Notes under the pieces: model-generated
Seen by the model: the letters and a program-made list of their open reading frames with translations, nothing else
What the model was told of the DNA's origin: nothing
Databases searched by the model: none
From: Clostridiales bacterium
GTDB taxonomy: Bacteria; Bacillota; Clostridia; Lachnospirales; WRAX01
Assembly: GCA_031271375.1 (NCBI GenBank)
Contig: JAISVU010000133.1
Span: 1 to 10,063 of the forward strand
Reading direction: 5' to 3'
Length of the DNA: 10,063 bases
Made by a program: the position numbers and the translations under genes
Shown: positions 1 to 5,088 of the stretch, one piece after another
Position numbering within the stretch: position 1 is the first letter of the stretch
Layout: every line of letters starts with the position of its first letter

Positions 1-217
1 GCAGCTGCTCGTCCGCGCTTATCGTGACGAGCCTCTCAACAGCCTTGTTCATAATAGGGCTTTTCTGTGCCAGCATATCCAACTCCTCCTCGCTTTTCGC
101 GGATAAGAATTTCATCCACATATCCTTCATATCATTGCTTATCTCAAACGGAACCTTTGCCAATTCGATAAAATCCATCTGAAACGCGTCCGTTAATTCA
201 AAAAAACCTTGCCCCGC
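1..217 (-). pseudogene. Rpn-family (PD-(D/E)XK transposase-like) gene, 3' fragment
   Basis: The minus strand is open from 217 down to the window edge and reads G-F-F-E-L-T-D-A-F-Q-M-D-F-I-E-L-A-K, then F-L-S-A-K-S-E-E-E-L-D-M-L, then a segment near V-T-I-S-A-D-E-Q-L. This matches the part of Rpn-family recombination-promoting nuclease/putative transposase proteins that follows the nuclease core, including the conserved F-[IL]-E-L-x-K element. An in-frame TAA lies at 218-220, and no nuclease core (D..F, E-x-Q) is found upstream in any frame, so the 5' half is missing. An ATG at 178 could start a short product, but its SD is poor. The 3' end lies outside the window. The same family recurs in the same orientation at 2953-3598. 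Family assignment is fairly sure. Whether the fragment is dead or a short C-terminal ORF that is still made cannot be decided here. Confidence 0.6.
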
Positions 218-230
218 TTATTACATTTCT

Positions 231-249
231 ATTGACCGCTACGGTTAAT
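231..249. promoter_or_regulatory. Secondary operator-like palindrome over the -35 box
   Basis: ATTGACCG (231-238) and CGGTTAAT (242-249) form an inverted repeat with a 3-nt centre and one mismatch. It shares the TTGACCG half-site with the perfect palindrome at 266-280 and covers the -35 box. It may be a weaker second binding site for the downstream TetR protein. The overlap of the half-site with a -35 consensus could also produce part of this resemblance. Confidence 0.4.
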
Positions 250-260
250 CGTGATACAAT
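232..260 (+). promoter_or_regulatory. Promoter of the TetR-ABC exporter operon
   Basis: A -35 box TTGACC (232-237) and a -10 box TACAAT (255-260) are separated by exactly 17 nt. A TG one base before the -10 (252-253) makes it an extended -10. Transcription would start near 267, inside the perfect palindrome at 266-280. Both hexamers are one mismatch or less from the sigma-70/sigma-A consensus at key positions, so this is a convincing promoter by sequence. Confidence 0.7.
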
Positions 261-265
261 AACAT

Positions 266-280
266 TGACCGATTCGGTCA
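266..280. promoter_or_regulatory. TetR-type operator at the transcription start
   Basis: TGACCGATTCGGTCA is a perfect inverted repeat: 7-nt arms TGACCGA/TCGGTCA around one central base. It lies just after the -10 box, where a bound dimer would block initiation, and upstream of a TetR-family gene. Short palindromes of this kind are typical TetR-family operators. Binding by this particular regulator is inferred from position. Confidence 0.7.
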
Positions 281-308
281 GCAAACATCAAAGTATGGGG
301 ATGATCAA

Positions 309-923
309 CTGGACAATTTCGACAAGGCCCCGCCGGAAAAGTGTCAGGCTGTGATAAACGCCGGGTTTTACTGTTTCGGCAGAGACGGCTACCGGAAGAC
401 CGCGATGAGCGAGGCCGCCCGGCAGGCCGGTGTCTCGAAGGCGGCGCTGTTCCATTATTTCGGCAGCAAGAAGAGCTATTTCATCTACATCTACACCTTC
501 GCCTGCGAAGAGATATTAAGGGCCTTTCGGAACGAGGGAGTCATAATTGGCTCGGACGATTACTTTGAGAACGTCCGGGCTGGCGCGCGTATTAAGCACG
601 CGGCGGCGCGGGATTACCCCGGGATGTACGACTTTCTTATGAACCTGGCGAGGGAAGCCGATGCGGAACTGATAGACGAACTAAAGGAGATAAACAAAGA
701 AGGGATTATTGACGCCGTGGCCCGTCTTAACGCCAATGTTGACTGGAGCCGCTTCAAGTCCCCCGAAGACAGGATTATGGCCGAAAACCTGGCTTTTTGG
801 GTCTCCTTTGGCTTAACGCACGCAGCGGATTCCAAAGGAAAGTCCTGGCAGCAGCTTTTCGACGAGCACAGCAGGTATTTAGAGTTGATAAAACGGGCCA
901 CATACAAGGAGGAATATCTGTGA
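309..923 (+). CDS. TetR/AcrR-family transcriptional repressor of the exporter operon
   Basis: Ligand-responsive repressor, about 204 aa, a normal TetR size. The N-terminal DNA-binding domain is clear: helix 1 around I-N-A-G-F-Y-C-F-G (residues 16-24), then a helix-turn-helix near residues 31-52 (T-A-M-S-E-A-A-R-Q-A-G-V-S-K) ending in the family hallmark F-H-Y-F-G-S-K-K. The variable helical C-terminal domain should bind the ligand and dimerise. Start choice: the frame is open back to 255, and homology to relatives starting M-D-N-F-x-K-x-P-x-E-K begins at CTG 309, preceded by GGGGA (297-301). The first standard start is GTG 351 (190 aa), which would cut into helix 1. CTG is preferred but unproven. 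The stop overlaps the GTG start of the ATPase gene by 4 nt (GTGA), so the two are translationally coupled. Autoregulation through the palindrome at 266-280 is likely. Confidence 0.88.
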   Translation: MDNFDKAPPEKCQAVINAGFYCFGRDGYRKTAMSEAARQAGVSKAALFHYFGSKKSYFIYIYTFACEEILRAFRNEGVIIGSDDYFENVRAGARIKHAAARDYPGMYDFLMNLAREADAELIDELKEINKEGIIDAVARLNANVDWSRFKSPEDRIMAENLAFWVSFGLTHAADSKGKSWQQLFDEHSRYLELIKRATYKEEYL

Positions 924-1738
924 GCGTAATTAATGTCGTCGGCCTCACCAGAGATTACGGCGGCGGCAAGGGGGTCTTTAACCTATCGTTTGGCGTAGGC
1001 GAGGGAACTGTTTTCGGGTTTCTCGGTCCTAACGGGGCGGGGAAGACCACTACAATCCGTCATTTGATGGGTTTTATACGGCCCCAAAGCGGTCAATGCG
1101 AAATATCGGGGATGGACTGCTGGCGGGAGCGGGACAGAATCCAGACATTTTTAGGCTATATTCCCGGGGAAATCAGCTTTTTTGACGATATGACCGGCTC
1201 GGATTACCTTACATTCTTGGCAAAGTACCGGGGTATGAAGTCTGAAGGGCGAAGGAAGGAACTGCTCGACCGGTTTGAGCTCTCGCCCGGCGGGCGTATA
1301 AAAAAGATGAGCAAGGGGATGAAGCAGAAGATCGGCATTGTGGCCGCGTTCATGCACGACCCGGAGATACTGATACTTGACGAGCCCACCAGCGGCCTTG
1401 ACCCGCTGATGCAAAGCCGCTTCATTGAGCTGATCGCCGAAGAGAAGAAACGCTCAAAGACGATATTCATGTCCAGCCATATGTTCGGCGAGGTGGAGCG
1501 TACCTGCGGCCGTATCGGCATAATCCGGGGCGGCAGGCTCGCGGCGGAGGACAGCGCCGAAAACCTGCGGGAAAGGCATGTAAGGCGTTACACGGTGGGC
1601 CTTGACGACGAGGAAAAGGCGGCGGCCTTCGCGAAGGACTTCGAAGGCGCGCGGGAAGGAAAGCGCGTCACTGTAAGCGCGAGGCAGTCCCTTGAAGAGA
1701 TTTTTATGGGCTTTTATGGGGAGGATGACGATGTTTAA
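920..1738 (+). CDS. ABC transporter ATP-binding protein (TetR-linked exporter)
   Basis: ATPase subunit, 272 aa, cytoplasmic face of the membrane, expected to power export through the permease encoded next. Visible motifs: Walker A G-P-N-G-A-G-K-T-T (36-44), signature M-S-K-G-M-K-Q-K (130-137, a variant of LSGGQ), Walker B I-L-I-L-D-E (150-155), D-loop G-L-D (159-161) and switch His in S-S-H (187). The Q-loop Gln is absent: the segment reads G-Y-I-P-G-E-I (79-85). After residue 215 comes a short C-terminal domain typical of drug/lipid exporter ATPases. GTG 920 is chosen because AAGGAGG (906-912) sits 7 nt upstream; an upstream extension of the frame to 797 lies inside the TetR gene and lacks homology. 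It overlaps the TetR stop by 4 nt and the permease start by 8 nt. Substrate unknown; probably a hydrophobic compound or antibiotic. Confidence 0.92.
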   Translation: MSVINVVGLTRDYGGGKGVFNLSFGVGEGTVFGFLGPNGAGKTTTIRHLMGFIRPQSGQCEISGMDCWRERDRIQTFLGYIPGEISFFDDMTGSDYLTFLAKYRGMKSEGRRKELLDRFELSPGGRIKKMSKGMKQKIGIVAAFMHDPEILILDEPTSGLDPLMQSRFIELIAEEKKRSKTIFMSSHMFGEVERTCGRIGIIRGGRLAAEDSAENLRERHVRRYTVGLDDEEKAAAFAKDFEGAREGKRVTVSARQSLEEIFMGFYGEDDDV

Positions 1739-2549
1739 GCTTAACCATATTTTTAATACGACGCTGTACAAGCGCGAAATGGGCGGCTCATGGAGGATGC
1801 TTTTGATATTCGCCGGAATTATCGCGATGTACGCCGGTGTGGTCATCAGCATGTACGAGCCGGGGATAGAGGGTATGCTCGCCCAGCTGGCCGAAGCGAT
1901 ACCGGAGCTTATGGCGGCAGTAGGCATGGGCGGCGCTCCGTCGGATCTTACCGGCTTCATTTCGTCTTATCTCTACGGTATGCTGCTGCTGGTGTTCCCA
2001 ATGGTTTATACCATACTCAGGGCCAACGCGCTGGTGGCCCGGTATGTGGACAGGGGGAGTATGGCTGGGCTGCTCGCCGCGCCGGTAAAACGCCGCTCAA
2101 TAGCCCTCACCCAAGCCGGCGCGCTGGCGACGGGGATAATTATTATGATCGCCTTCATAACGATATTGGAAGCCGCCGTATCGGAAGCCCTGTTCCCCGG
2201 AGAACTGGACATCGGGGGCATAATCGCGCTTAACTCGGGGCTGCTCTGCCTTCATCTGTTTATCGGCGGGATATGTTTCCTCTGCTCCTGTATATTCTCC
2301 GATGCGAAGCACAGCGCCGGTCTGGGCGCCGGCATCCCTGCTTTCATGTATATCCTCTTGATGATATCAAATATAGGCGGCGCAGCGGAGAACGTCAAAT
2401 ACGCGACGTTTTTTACGCTCTATAATACCGAGGCGATCCTGGCTGGCGATCCTTCAGGCGCCGCAGGGGCCGCTATCCTTCTCGCGGGGGCCGTGCCGCT
2501 CTTTGCTTCGGGTATAACAGTCTTTTCCCGGAAGGACTTGCATGTATAA
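1731..2549 (+). CDS. ABC-2-type exporter permease (TetR-linked)
   Basis: Integral membrane subunit, 272 aa, with about six hydrophobic spans: near residues 20-40, 80-100, 130-155, 165-195, 200-220 and 245-265. A hydrophilic stretch rich in Glu, Met and Ala follows the first span. Size and topology match ABC-2-type permeases that pair as dimers with a separate ATPase. ATG 1731 is chosen because GGGGAGG (1718-1724) is 6 nt upstream. ATG 1725 is in frame but touches the SD, and an upstream ATG at 1692 lies deep inside the ATPase gene. It overlaps the ATPase gene by 8 nt, so both are made from one transcript with the repressor. It is the last gene of the operon. No substrate-specific motif is recognised. 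Confidence 0.88.
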   Translation: MFKLNHIFNTTLYKREMGGSWRMLLIFAGIIAMYAGVVISMYEPGIEGMLAQLAEAIPELMAAVGMGGAPSDLTGFISSYLYGMLLLVFPMVYTILRANALVARYVDRGSMAGLLAAPVKRRSIALTQAGALATGIIIMIAFITILEAAVSEALFPGELDIGGIIALNSGLLCLHLFIGGICFLCSCIFSDAKHSAGLGAGIPAFMYILLMISNIGGAAENVKYATFFTLYNTEAILAGDPSGAAGAAILLAGAVPLFASGITVFSRKDLHV

Positions 2550-2618
2550 GCATTCACAGCCATTTTTCAACCTTTATTACATTTATAATCTCGACTTTGA
2601 CCGATGAAACCCGCACGA

Positions 2619-2659
2619 AAGACCCTCAAACCCAAGCGAGACAATGGATTGAGGGCCTT
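2619..2659. repeat. Stem-loop, possible weak terminator of the exporter operon
   Basis: Arms 2619-2629 (AAGACCCTCAA) and 2649-2659 (TTGAGGGCCTT) pair over 10 of 11 positions around a 19-nt loop. It lies 70 nt after the permease stop. No T-tract follows on the plus strand (AAATAATG), so it is at best a weak terminator or an mRNA 3' stabiliser. Confidence 0.4.
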
Positions 2660-2863
2660 AAATAATGATAAAAAGGTGCAGCGGAATCAACTCTTTTTTG
2701 AGCCGCCAAAAGATAATTTAATCTCTTTTCTAGTGTAACCGCTAATTAAATCAATAGCTCGCGAAAAATTTAGCTGGCAACGGCCGCGGCAGCGCTTCTA
2801 GAGGAACCGGATGAATTGTCTGGCGAAAGTAGGCGCGCTTCTGCGTCGGCTTCCGAAGGAGCG

Positions 2864-2880
2864 TTTTCGCGAAGCGAAAA
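2864..2880. repeat. Short perfect hairpin TTTTCGC-GAA-GCGAAAA
   Basis: Seven-base perfect arms (2864-2870 and 2874-2880) enclose GAA. It sits about 20 nt before the strong terminator. It could form in RNA read from either strand. No function is evident. Confidence 0.35.
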
Positions 2881-2893
2881 TTCAGAGCGCTGT

Positions 2894-2937
2894 AAAAATG
2901 AGGGCGCGGCGAAGTGTTGTGTTCGCCGCGCCTTTTT
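2894..2937. terminator. Strong bidirectional rho-independent terminator
   Basis: GGCGCGGCGAA (2903-2913) and TTCGCCGCGCC (2922-2932) form a perfect 11-bp GC-rich stem with an 8-nt loop. On the plus strand TTTTT (2933-2937) follows directly. On the minus strand a run of five T (complement of AAAAA at 2894-2898) follows after CTCA. It lies 15-20 nt past the stop of the Rpn-family gene, so it would end that minus-strand transcript and also stop read-through from the exporter operon. Confidence 0.85.
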
Positions 2938-2952
2938 GCCTGCACAGTAGTT

Positions 2953-3598
2953 TTATTGACCCTCGCTAAGTCGAGCTCTAAGCTCCGCGATCAGCGCGGC
3001 TTGCTCCGTAATAGTTGCGTCCTTTTCTGCGACTACACCTTGCCATTTTTCGTCCGCTTCACGATAACCCTCGCGCCTGGCGTGACCGAGCGCGGACGCT
3101 TCGTTGTGCCGGGTGCGTGAGCGCAGACGTTCAATTTCTTTGAACTCGTCTGTAGCCGACACATGGCGGTATGCTCCGATAGCTTCTTTCATCACCGACA
3201 CCTCCAATGCCTCGATTTTCGCTAAATCTTCTTCCGTTTCAGCGTTAAATAACGCGAGCCATAGCTTCAATTCATCTTCTGCGTTTACGACCTCCGGCAG
3301 CTTCGGCAGCTCGAAAAAGTACAGCGCTTGTTTGTCTGTCAGCGGCGTATGGCGCGTGACTTCCAAAAGCTGATACTCCGAATAGTATTCCTCACACGGG
3401 AACATTGTAAACGCCACTATGCTGATAACTATAGTGCGCGGTAAATCCTTGTATTCCCCTCCCTCGCCGAGTGCGGACGAGTATTCACGCGCCCAATAAT
3501 ACAGGGAGCGCGCGGGATAGTCGCCTTCGTCTGCCACCTATATTTCAAGGTTTATTAAAAAGAATATCGTTCTTGAATGTATATTCGAGTTTAGTCAC
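2953..3598 (-). pseudogene. Rpn-family recombination-promoting nuclease/transposase-like gene, inactivated
   Basis: Two frames together resemble one Rpn-family protein. From GTG 3598 the minus strand reads V-T-K-L-E-Y-T-F-K-N-D-I-L-F, the usual family N-terminus with the first acidic residue (D-x-x-F). After about 15 codons the frame shifts and continues N-L-E-I-stop-V-A-D-E-G-D-Y, then S-L-Y-Y-W-A-R-E-Y-S and F-F-E-L-P-K-L to Q at 2956. The stop, TAG at 3538-3540, replaces the CAG of the E-x-Q catalytic motif. Some 50 codons between the N-terminus and E-x-Q, which would carry the catalytic Asp, are missing. The rest, 194 codons from GTG 3537 to TAA 2953, is open: a helical region and a coiled-coil-like, Glu/Ala-rich C-terminus. 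A good promoter (3621-3649), an SD (3609-3612) and a terminator remain. A C-terminal product from GTG 3537 is possible but would be catalytically dead. Confidence 0.82.
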
Positions 3599-3620
3599 AG
3601 GTACACTACTCCATATTGAA

Positions 3621-3649
3621 ACTATACCACAACCGCGCCTAAATCACAA
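3621..3649 (-). promoter_or_regulatory. Promoter of the Rpn-family pseudogene
   Basis: On the minus strand, -35 TTGTGA (3649-3644) and -10 TATAGT (3626-3621) are 17 nt apart, with a TG one base before the -10. Transcription would start near 3614, about 16 nt before the GTG start at 3598. The promoter therefore appears intact although the gene is broken. It lies on the 5' side of the oppositely oriented resolvase pseudogene. Confidence 0.55.
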
Positions 3650-3681
3650 GCGATAAAATTATGCGAAAGGAGCGTGAGAGA

Positions 3682-3930
3682 ATGACAGAATATGGCTACG
3701 TCCGCGTGAGCAGCGCCGACTAGAACGAGGACAGGCAGATGCTCGCCATGAGCGCGTTAAACATATCCCCCGCAAACATTTTTATGGACAAATTGAGCGG
3801 CAAGGATTTTGAACGGCCTGCCTATCAAGCCCTTGTGAAAAAGATATGCCCCGGCGACCTAATCCACATCAAAAGTATAGACCGCTTGGGATGAAATTAT
3901 GACGAAATTCAGAACCAATGGCGTACACTT
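3682..3930 (+). pseudogene. Serine resolvase/invertase, N-terminal part, two nonsense codons
   Basis: Site-specific serine recombinase remnant. From ATG 3682 (SD AAAGGAG 3666-3672) it reads M-T-E-Y-G-Y-V-R-V-S-S-A-D then TAG (3721-3723), where relatives have Gln in A-D-Q-N-x-x-R-Q. The frame then continues through N-I-F-M-D-K-L-S-G-K-D-F-E-R-P-A-Y and S-I-D-R-L-G to a TGA at 3892-3894, where relatives have Arg, and on to Y-D-E-I-Q-N-Q-W-R. In gamma-delta resolvase numbering, Arg8, Ser10 (nucleophile), Asp67 and Arg68 are preserved and the TGA falls exactly at Arg71, an active-site residue. No frameshift is needed. Homology stops near 3924-3930. The long connecting helix and the helix-turn-helix are absent, replaced by a palindromic repeat. 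The gene is certainly non-functional, probably left by an integrated element. Confidence 0.85.
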
Positions 3931-3981
3931 CCTGGCAATGATCCCAGGTCAGGCCCGGGACCGGGGCAAGCCCGGGATGAC
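3931..3981. repeat. GC-rich palindromic repeat at the resolvase breakpoint
   Basis: Two nested hairpins: CCTGG (3931-3935) with CCAGG (3944-3948), and GTCA..CCCGGG (3948-3959) with CCCGGG.TGAC (3971-3981). Read on the minus strand it begins GTCATCCCGGGCTTGCCCC, resembling the dispersed GTCATCCCGGGCTTG-type palindromes found between genes in many bacterial genomes. It is much more GC-rich than its surroundings and begins where resolvase homology ends. Only one copy is in the window, so its status as a dispersed repeat rests on that resemblance. Confidence 0.5.
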
Positions 3982-4097
3982 GTCTCTCATCTAAAGTTGA
4001 CGACATTGCGGATGGATCACAATCCGCCTCTACCGCGCCGTTCGCAAGCTCATATAATCACACTTCTCAGCTCTTTCTTGCCTAATCAAGCACTTCG
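3982..4097. other. Intergenic stretch without a gene
   Basis: No supportable coding frame. GCGGAT (4007-4012) and ATCCGC (4021-4026) form a 6-bp hairpin with an 8-nt loop. A lone TATAAT at 4053-4058 has no matching -35 box. Nothing else is recognised before the promoter at 4098. Confidence 0.4.
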
Positions 4098-4126
4098 TTG
4101 ATAACCTCATTTGCTTTTTCTATGAT
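4098..4126 (+). promoter_or_regulatory. Promoter of the second ABC exporter operon
   Basis: -35 TTGATA (4098-4103) and -10 TATGAT (4121-4126) have an exact 17-nt spacer; the -10 matches five of six consensus bases and the -35 four of six. The expected start near 4133 gives a leader of about 60 nt. A TATAAT at 4153-4158 lacks a -35 at proper distance and is a weaker candidate. Confidence 0.6.
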
Positions 4127-4160
4127 AATTATTCAGCAGTTGATAAAAAGTTTATAATCG

Positions 4161-4184
4161 CCCTTTACAATGTCATCGAAAGGG
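4161..4184 (+). promoter_or_regulatory. Leader hairpin that can mask the ribosome binding site
   Basis: CCCTTT (4161-4166) is complementary to AAAGGG (4179-4184), which forms most of the SD AAAGGGGG (4179-4186) for the ATG at 4195. The loop is 12 nt. The hairpin would reduce translation when folded. Six base pairs is modest, and chance complementarity to a purine-rich SD is possible. Confidence 0.35.
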
Positions 4185-4194
4185 GGATTCGACA

Positions 4195-5088
4195 ATGAGC
4201 GAACCCAGTATTGTAATAGAAAACCTGAGCAAATCTTATGGAACAAAACAGGCCCTCTGCGGCTTGAACCTGAGAATCCAAACCGGGATGTTCGGCCTGC
4301 TGGGCAAGAACGGGGCGGGCAAAACGACGCTGATGAAGACGATTGCCACGCTCCTTAAAAAACAGACGGGCCGGATAACGGTATGCGGCGTCTCCGTTGA
4401 GCGGGCGGCGGAGATACGCGCCATTATTGGCTATCTGCCTCAGGACTTCAATATGTACGGCGGGATGACGGTACGGCAGGCGCTGGACTACCTGGGCGTA
4501 CTGTCGGGGATGACGAAAAGGGAACGGCTATCCCGTATTCCGGTAATGCTTGAGCGCGTGAACTTAGAAAGCCAGGCGGGCAAGAAGGTTAAAGCGCTGT
4601 CCGGCGGGATGAGGCAGCGCCTCGGTATCGCCCAGGCCCTGCTTCACGACCCTCAGGTTTTGATCGTAGACGAACCTACCGCCGGGCTTGACCCGGAGGA
4701 ACGGGTGCGTTTCCGCAATCTTTTATGCGAGGTCGCGCAGAATAAAACCGTGATTCTTTCAACCCATATCGTCGGCGATGTAGAGGCCACATGCCAGGAG
4801 ATAGCCATTTTGGACGAGGGGCGGTTAAAATTCGGCGGCACGGTGTCAGAGCTGTGTAAGCTGGCGGAGGGCAGCGTCTACACAGCGGACTGTTCATTCG
4901 ACGAACTGCCGATGATACGCTCCGCCTATACCGTGACGGGCACGGTTTCCAAAGGCGGGCGGCACACCGTGCGGTTCCTGTCGCCTAACGGTAAGCCCGC
5001 AACGGGCAGGGAAACCGCGCCGACGGCGGAAGACGCGTATATCTATTGCTTACAGGCGAGGGGAGGCGCGAATAATGGCGCTGTTTAA
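4195..5088 (+). CDS. ABC transporter ATP-binding protein (second exporter)
   Basis: ATPase subunit, 297 aa, cytoplasmic, for the membrane proteins encoded next. All canonical motifs are present: Walker A G-K-N-G-A-G-K-T-T (37-45), Q-loop Gln83 in Y-L-P-Q-D-F, signature L-S-G-G-M-R-Q-R (135-142), Walker B V-L-I-V-D-E (155-160), D-loop G-L-D (164-166) and switch His191 in S-T-H. Residues 225-297 form a C-terminal extension rich in Thr and Gly, common in ABC-2 exporter ATPases of the CcmA type. ATG 4195 has AAAGGGGG upstream at 4179-4186. The gene overlaps the permease by 14 nt (5075-5088), so translation is probably coupled. It is not closely similar to the first ATPase in the window, which has a changed Q-loop and signature. 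The substrate is unknown; antimicrobial peptide or lipid export are reasonable guesses. Confidence 0.92.
   Translation: MSEPSIVIENLSKSYGTKQALCGLNLRIQTGMFGLLGKNGAGKTTLMKTIATLLKKQTGRITVCGVSVERAAEIRAIIGYLPQDFNMYGGMTVRQALDYLGVLSGMTKRERLSRIPVMLERVNLESQAGKKVKALSGGMRQRLGIAQALLHDPQVLIVDEPTAGLDPEERVRFRNLLCEVAQNKTVILSTHIVGDVEATCQEIAILDEGRLKFGGTVSELCKLAEGSVYTADCSFDELPMIRSAYTVTGTVSKGGRHTVRFLSPNGKPATGRETAPTAEDAYIYCLQARGGANNGAV

Larger units (their letters stand above)
2550..2902. other. Non-coding interval after the exporter operon
   Basis: About 350 nt without a supportable gene. The first 200 nt are AT-rich and hold a long stem-loop (2619-2659) and a lone TGACCGA half-site (2598-2604) like that of the TetR operator. 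From about 2760 the base composition shifts to GC-rich. There the minus strand has an open 64-codon frame (start 2945), but that start lies beyond the terminator stem at 2903-2932 with no SD. The GC-rich block looks like a dispersed non-coding repeat or a remnant, which I cannot confirm from one copy. Confidence 0.5.

Noticed and set aside
797..919. Longer N-terminus for the first ABC ATPase starting inside the TetR gene
   Set aside because: The added residues have no ATPase similarity, and GTG 920 has a strong SD at ideal spacing.
218..2584. Direct repeat TTATTACATTT at 218-228 and 2574-2584 flanking the TetR-ABC operon, as possible target-site duplication
   Set aside because: An exact 11-mer shared by chance is expected several times in 10 kb (about 5x10^7 pairs against 4^11), and the sequence right of 2584 does not continue the broken Rpn gene in any frame.
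2751..2945. 64-aa minus-strand open frame after the Rpn gene
   Set aside because: Its start has no SD, the transcript would pass through the strong terminator at 2903-2932, and the protein shows no domain-like pattern that I recognise.
2914..3656. Plus-strand open frames opposite the Rpn gene
   Set aside because: They mirror the conserved minus-strand frame and have no SD or recognisable domains.
3538..3723. TAG read as glutamine (recoded stop), since both internal TAGs replace expected Gln codons
   Set aside because: The GH43 and six-hairpin genes end in TAG at the right place, no intact gene here has internal TAG, and the same pseudogenes also carry a deletion and a TGA.
4153..4158. TATAAT near the second exporter start as its -10 box
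   Set aside because: TTGATA at 4140-4145 is only 7 nt away and nothing suitable lies 16-18 nt upstream; the pair at 4098-4126 fits better.
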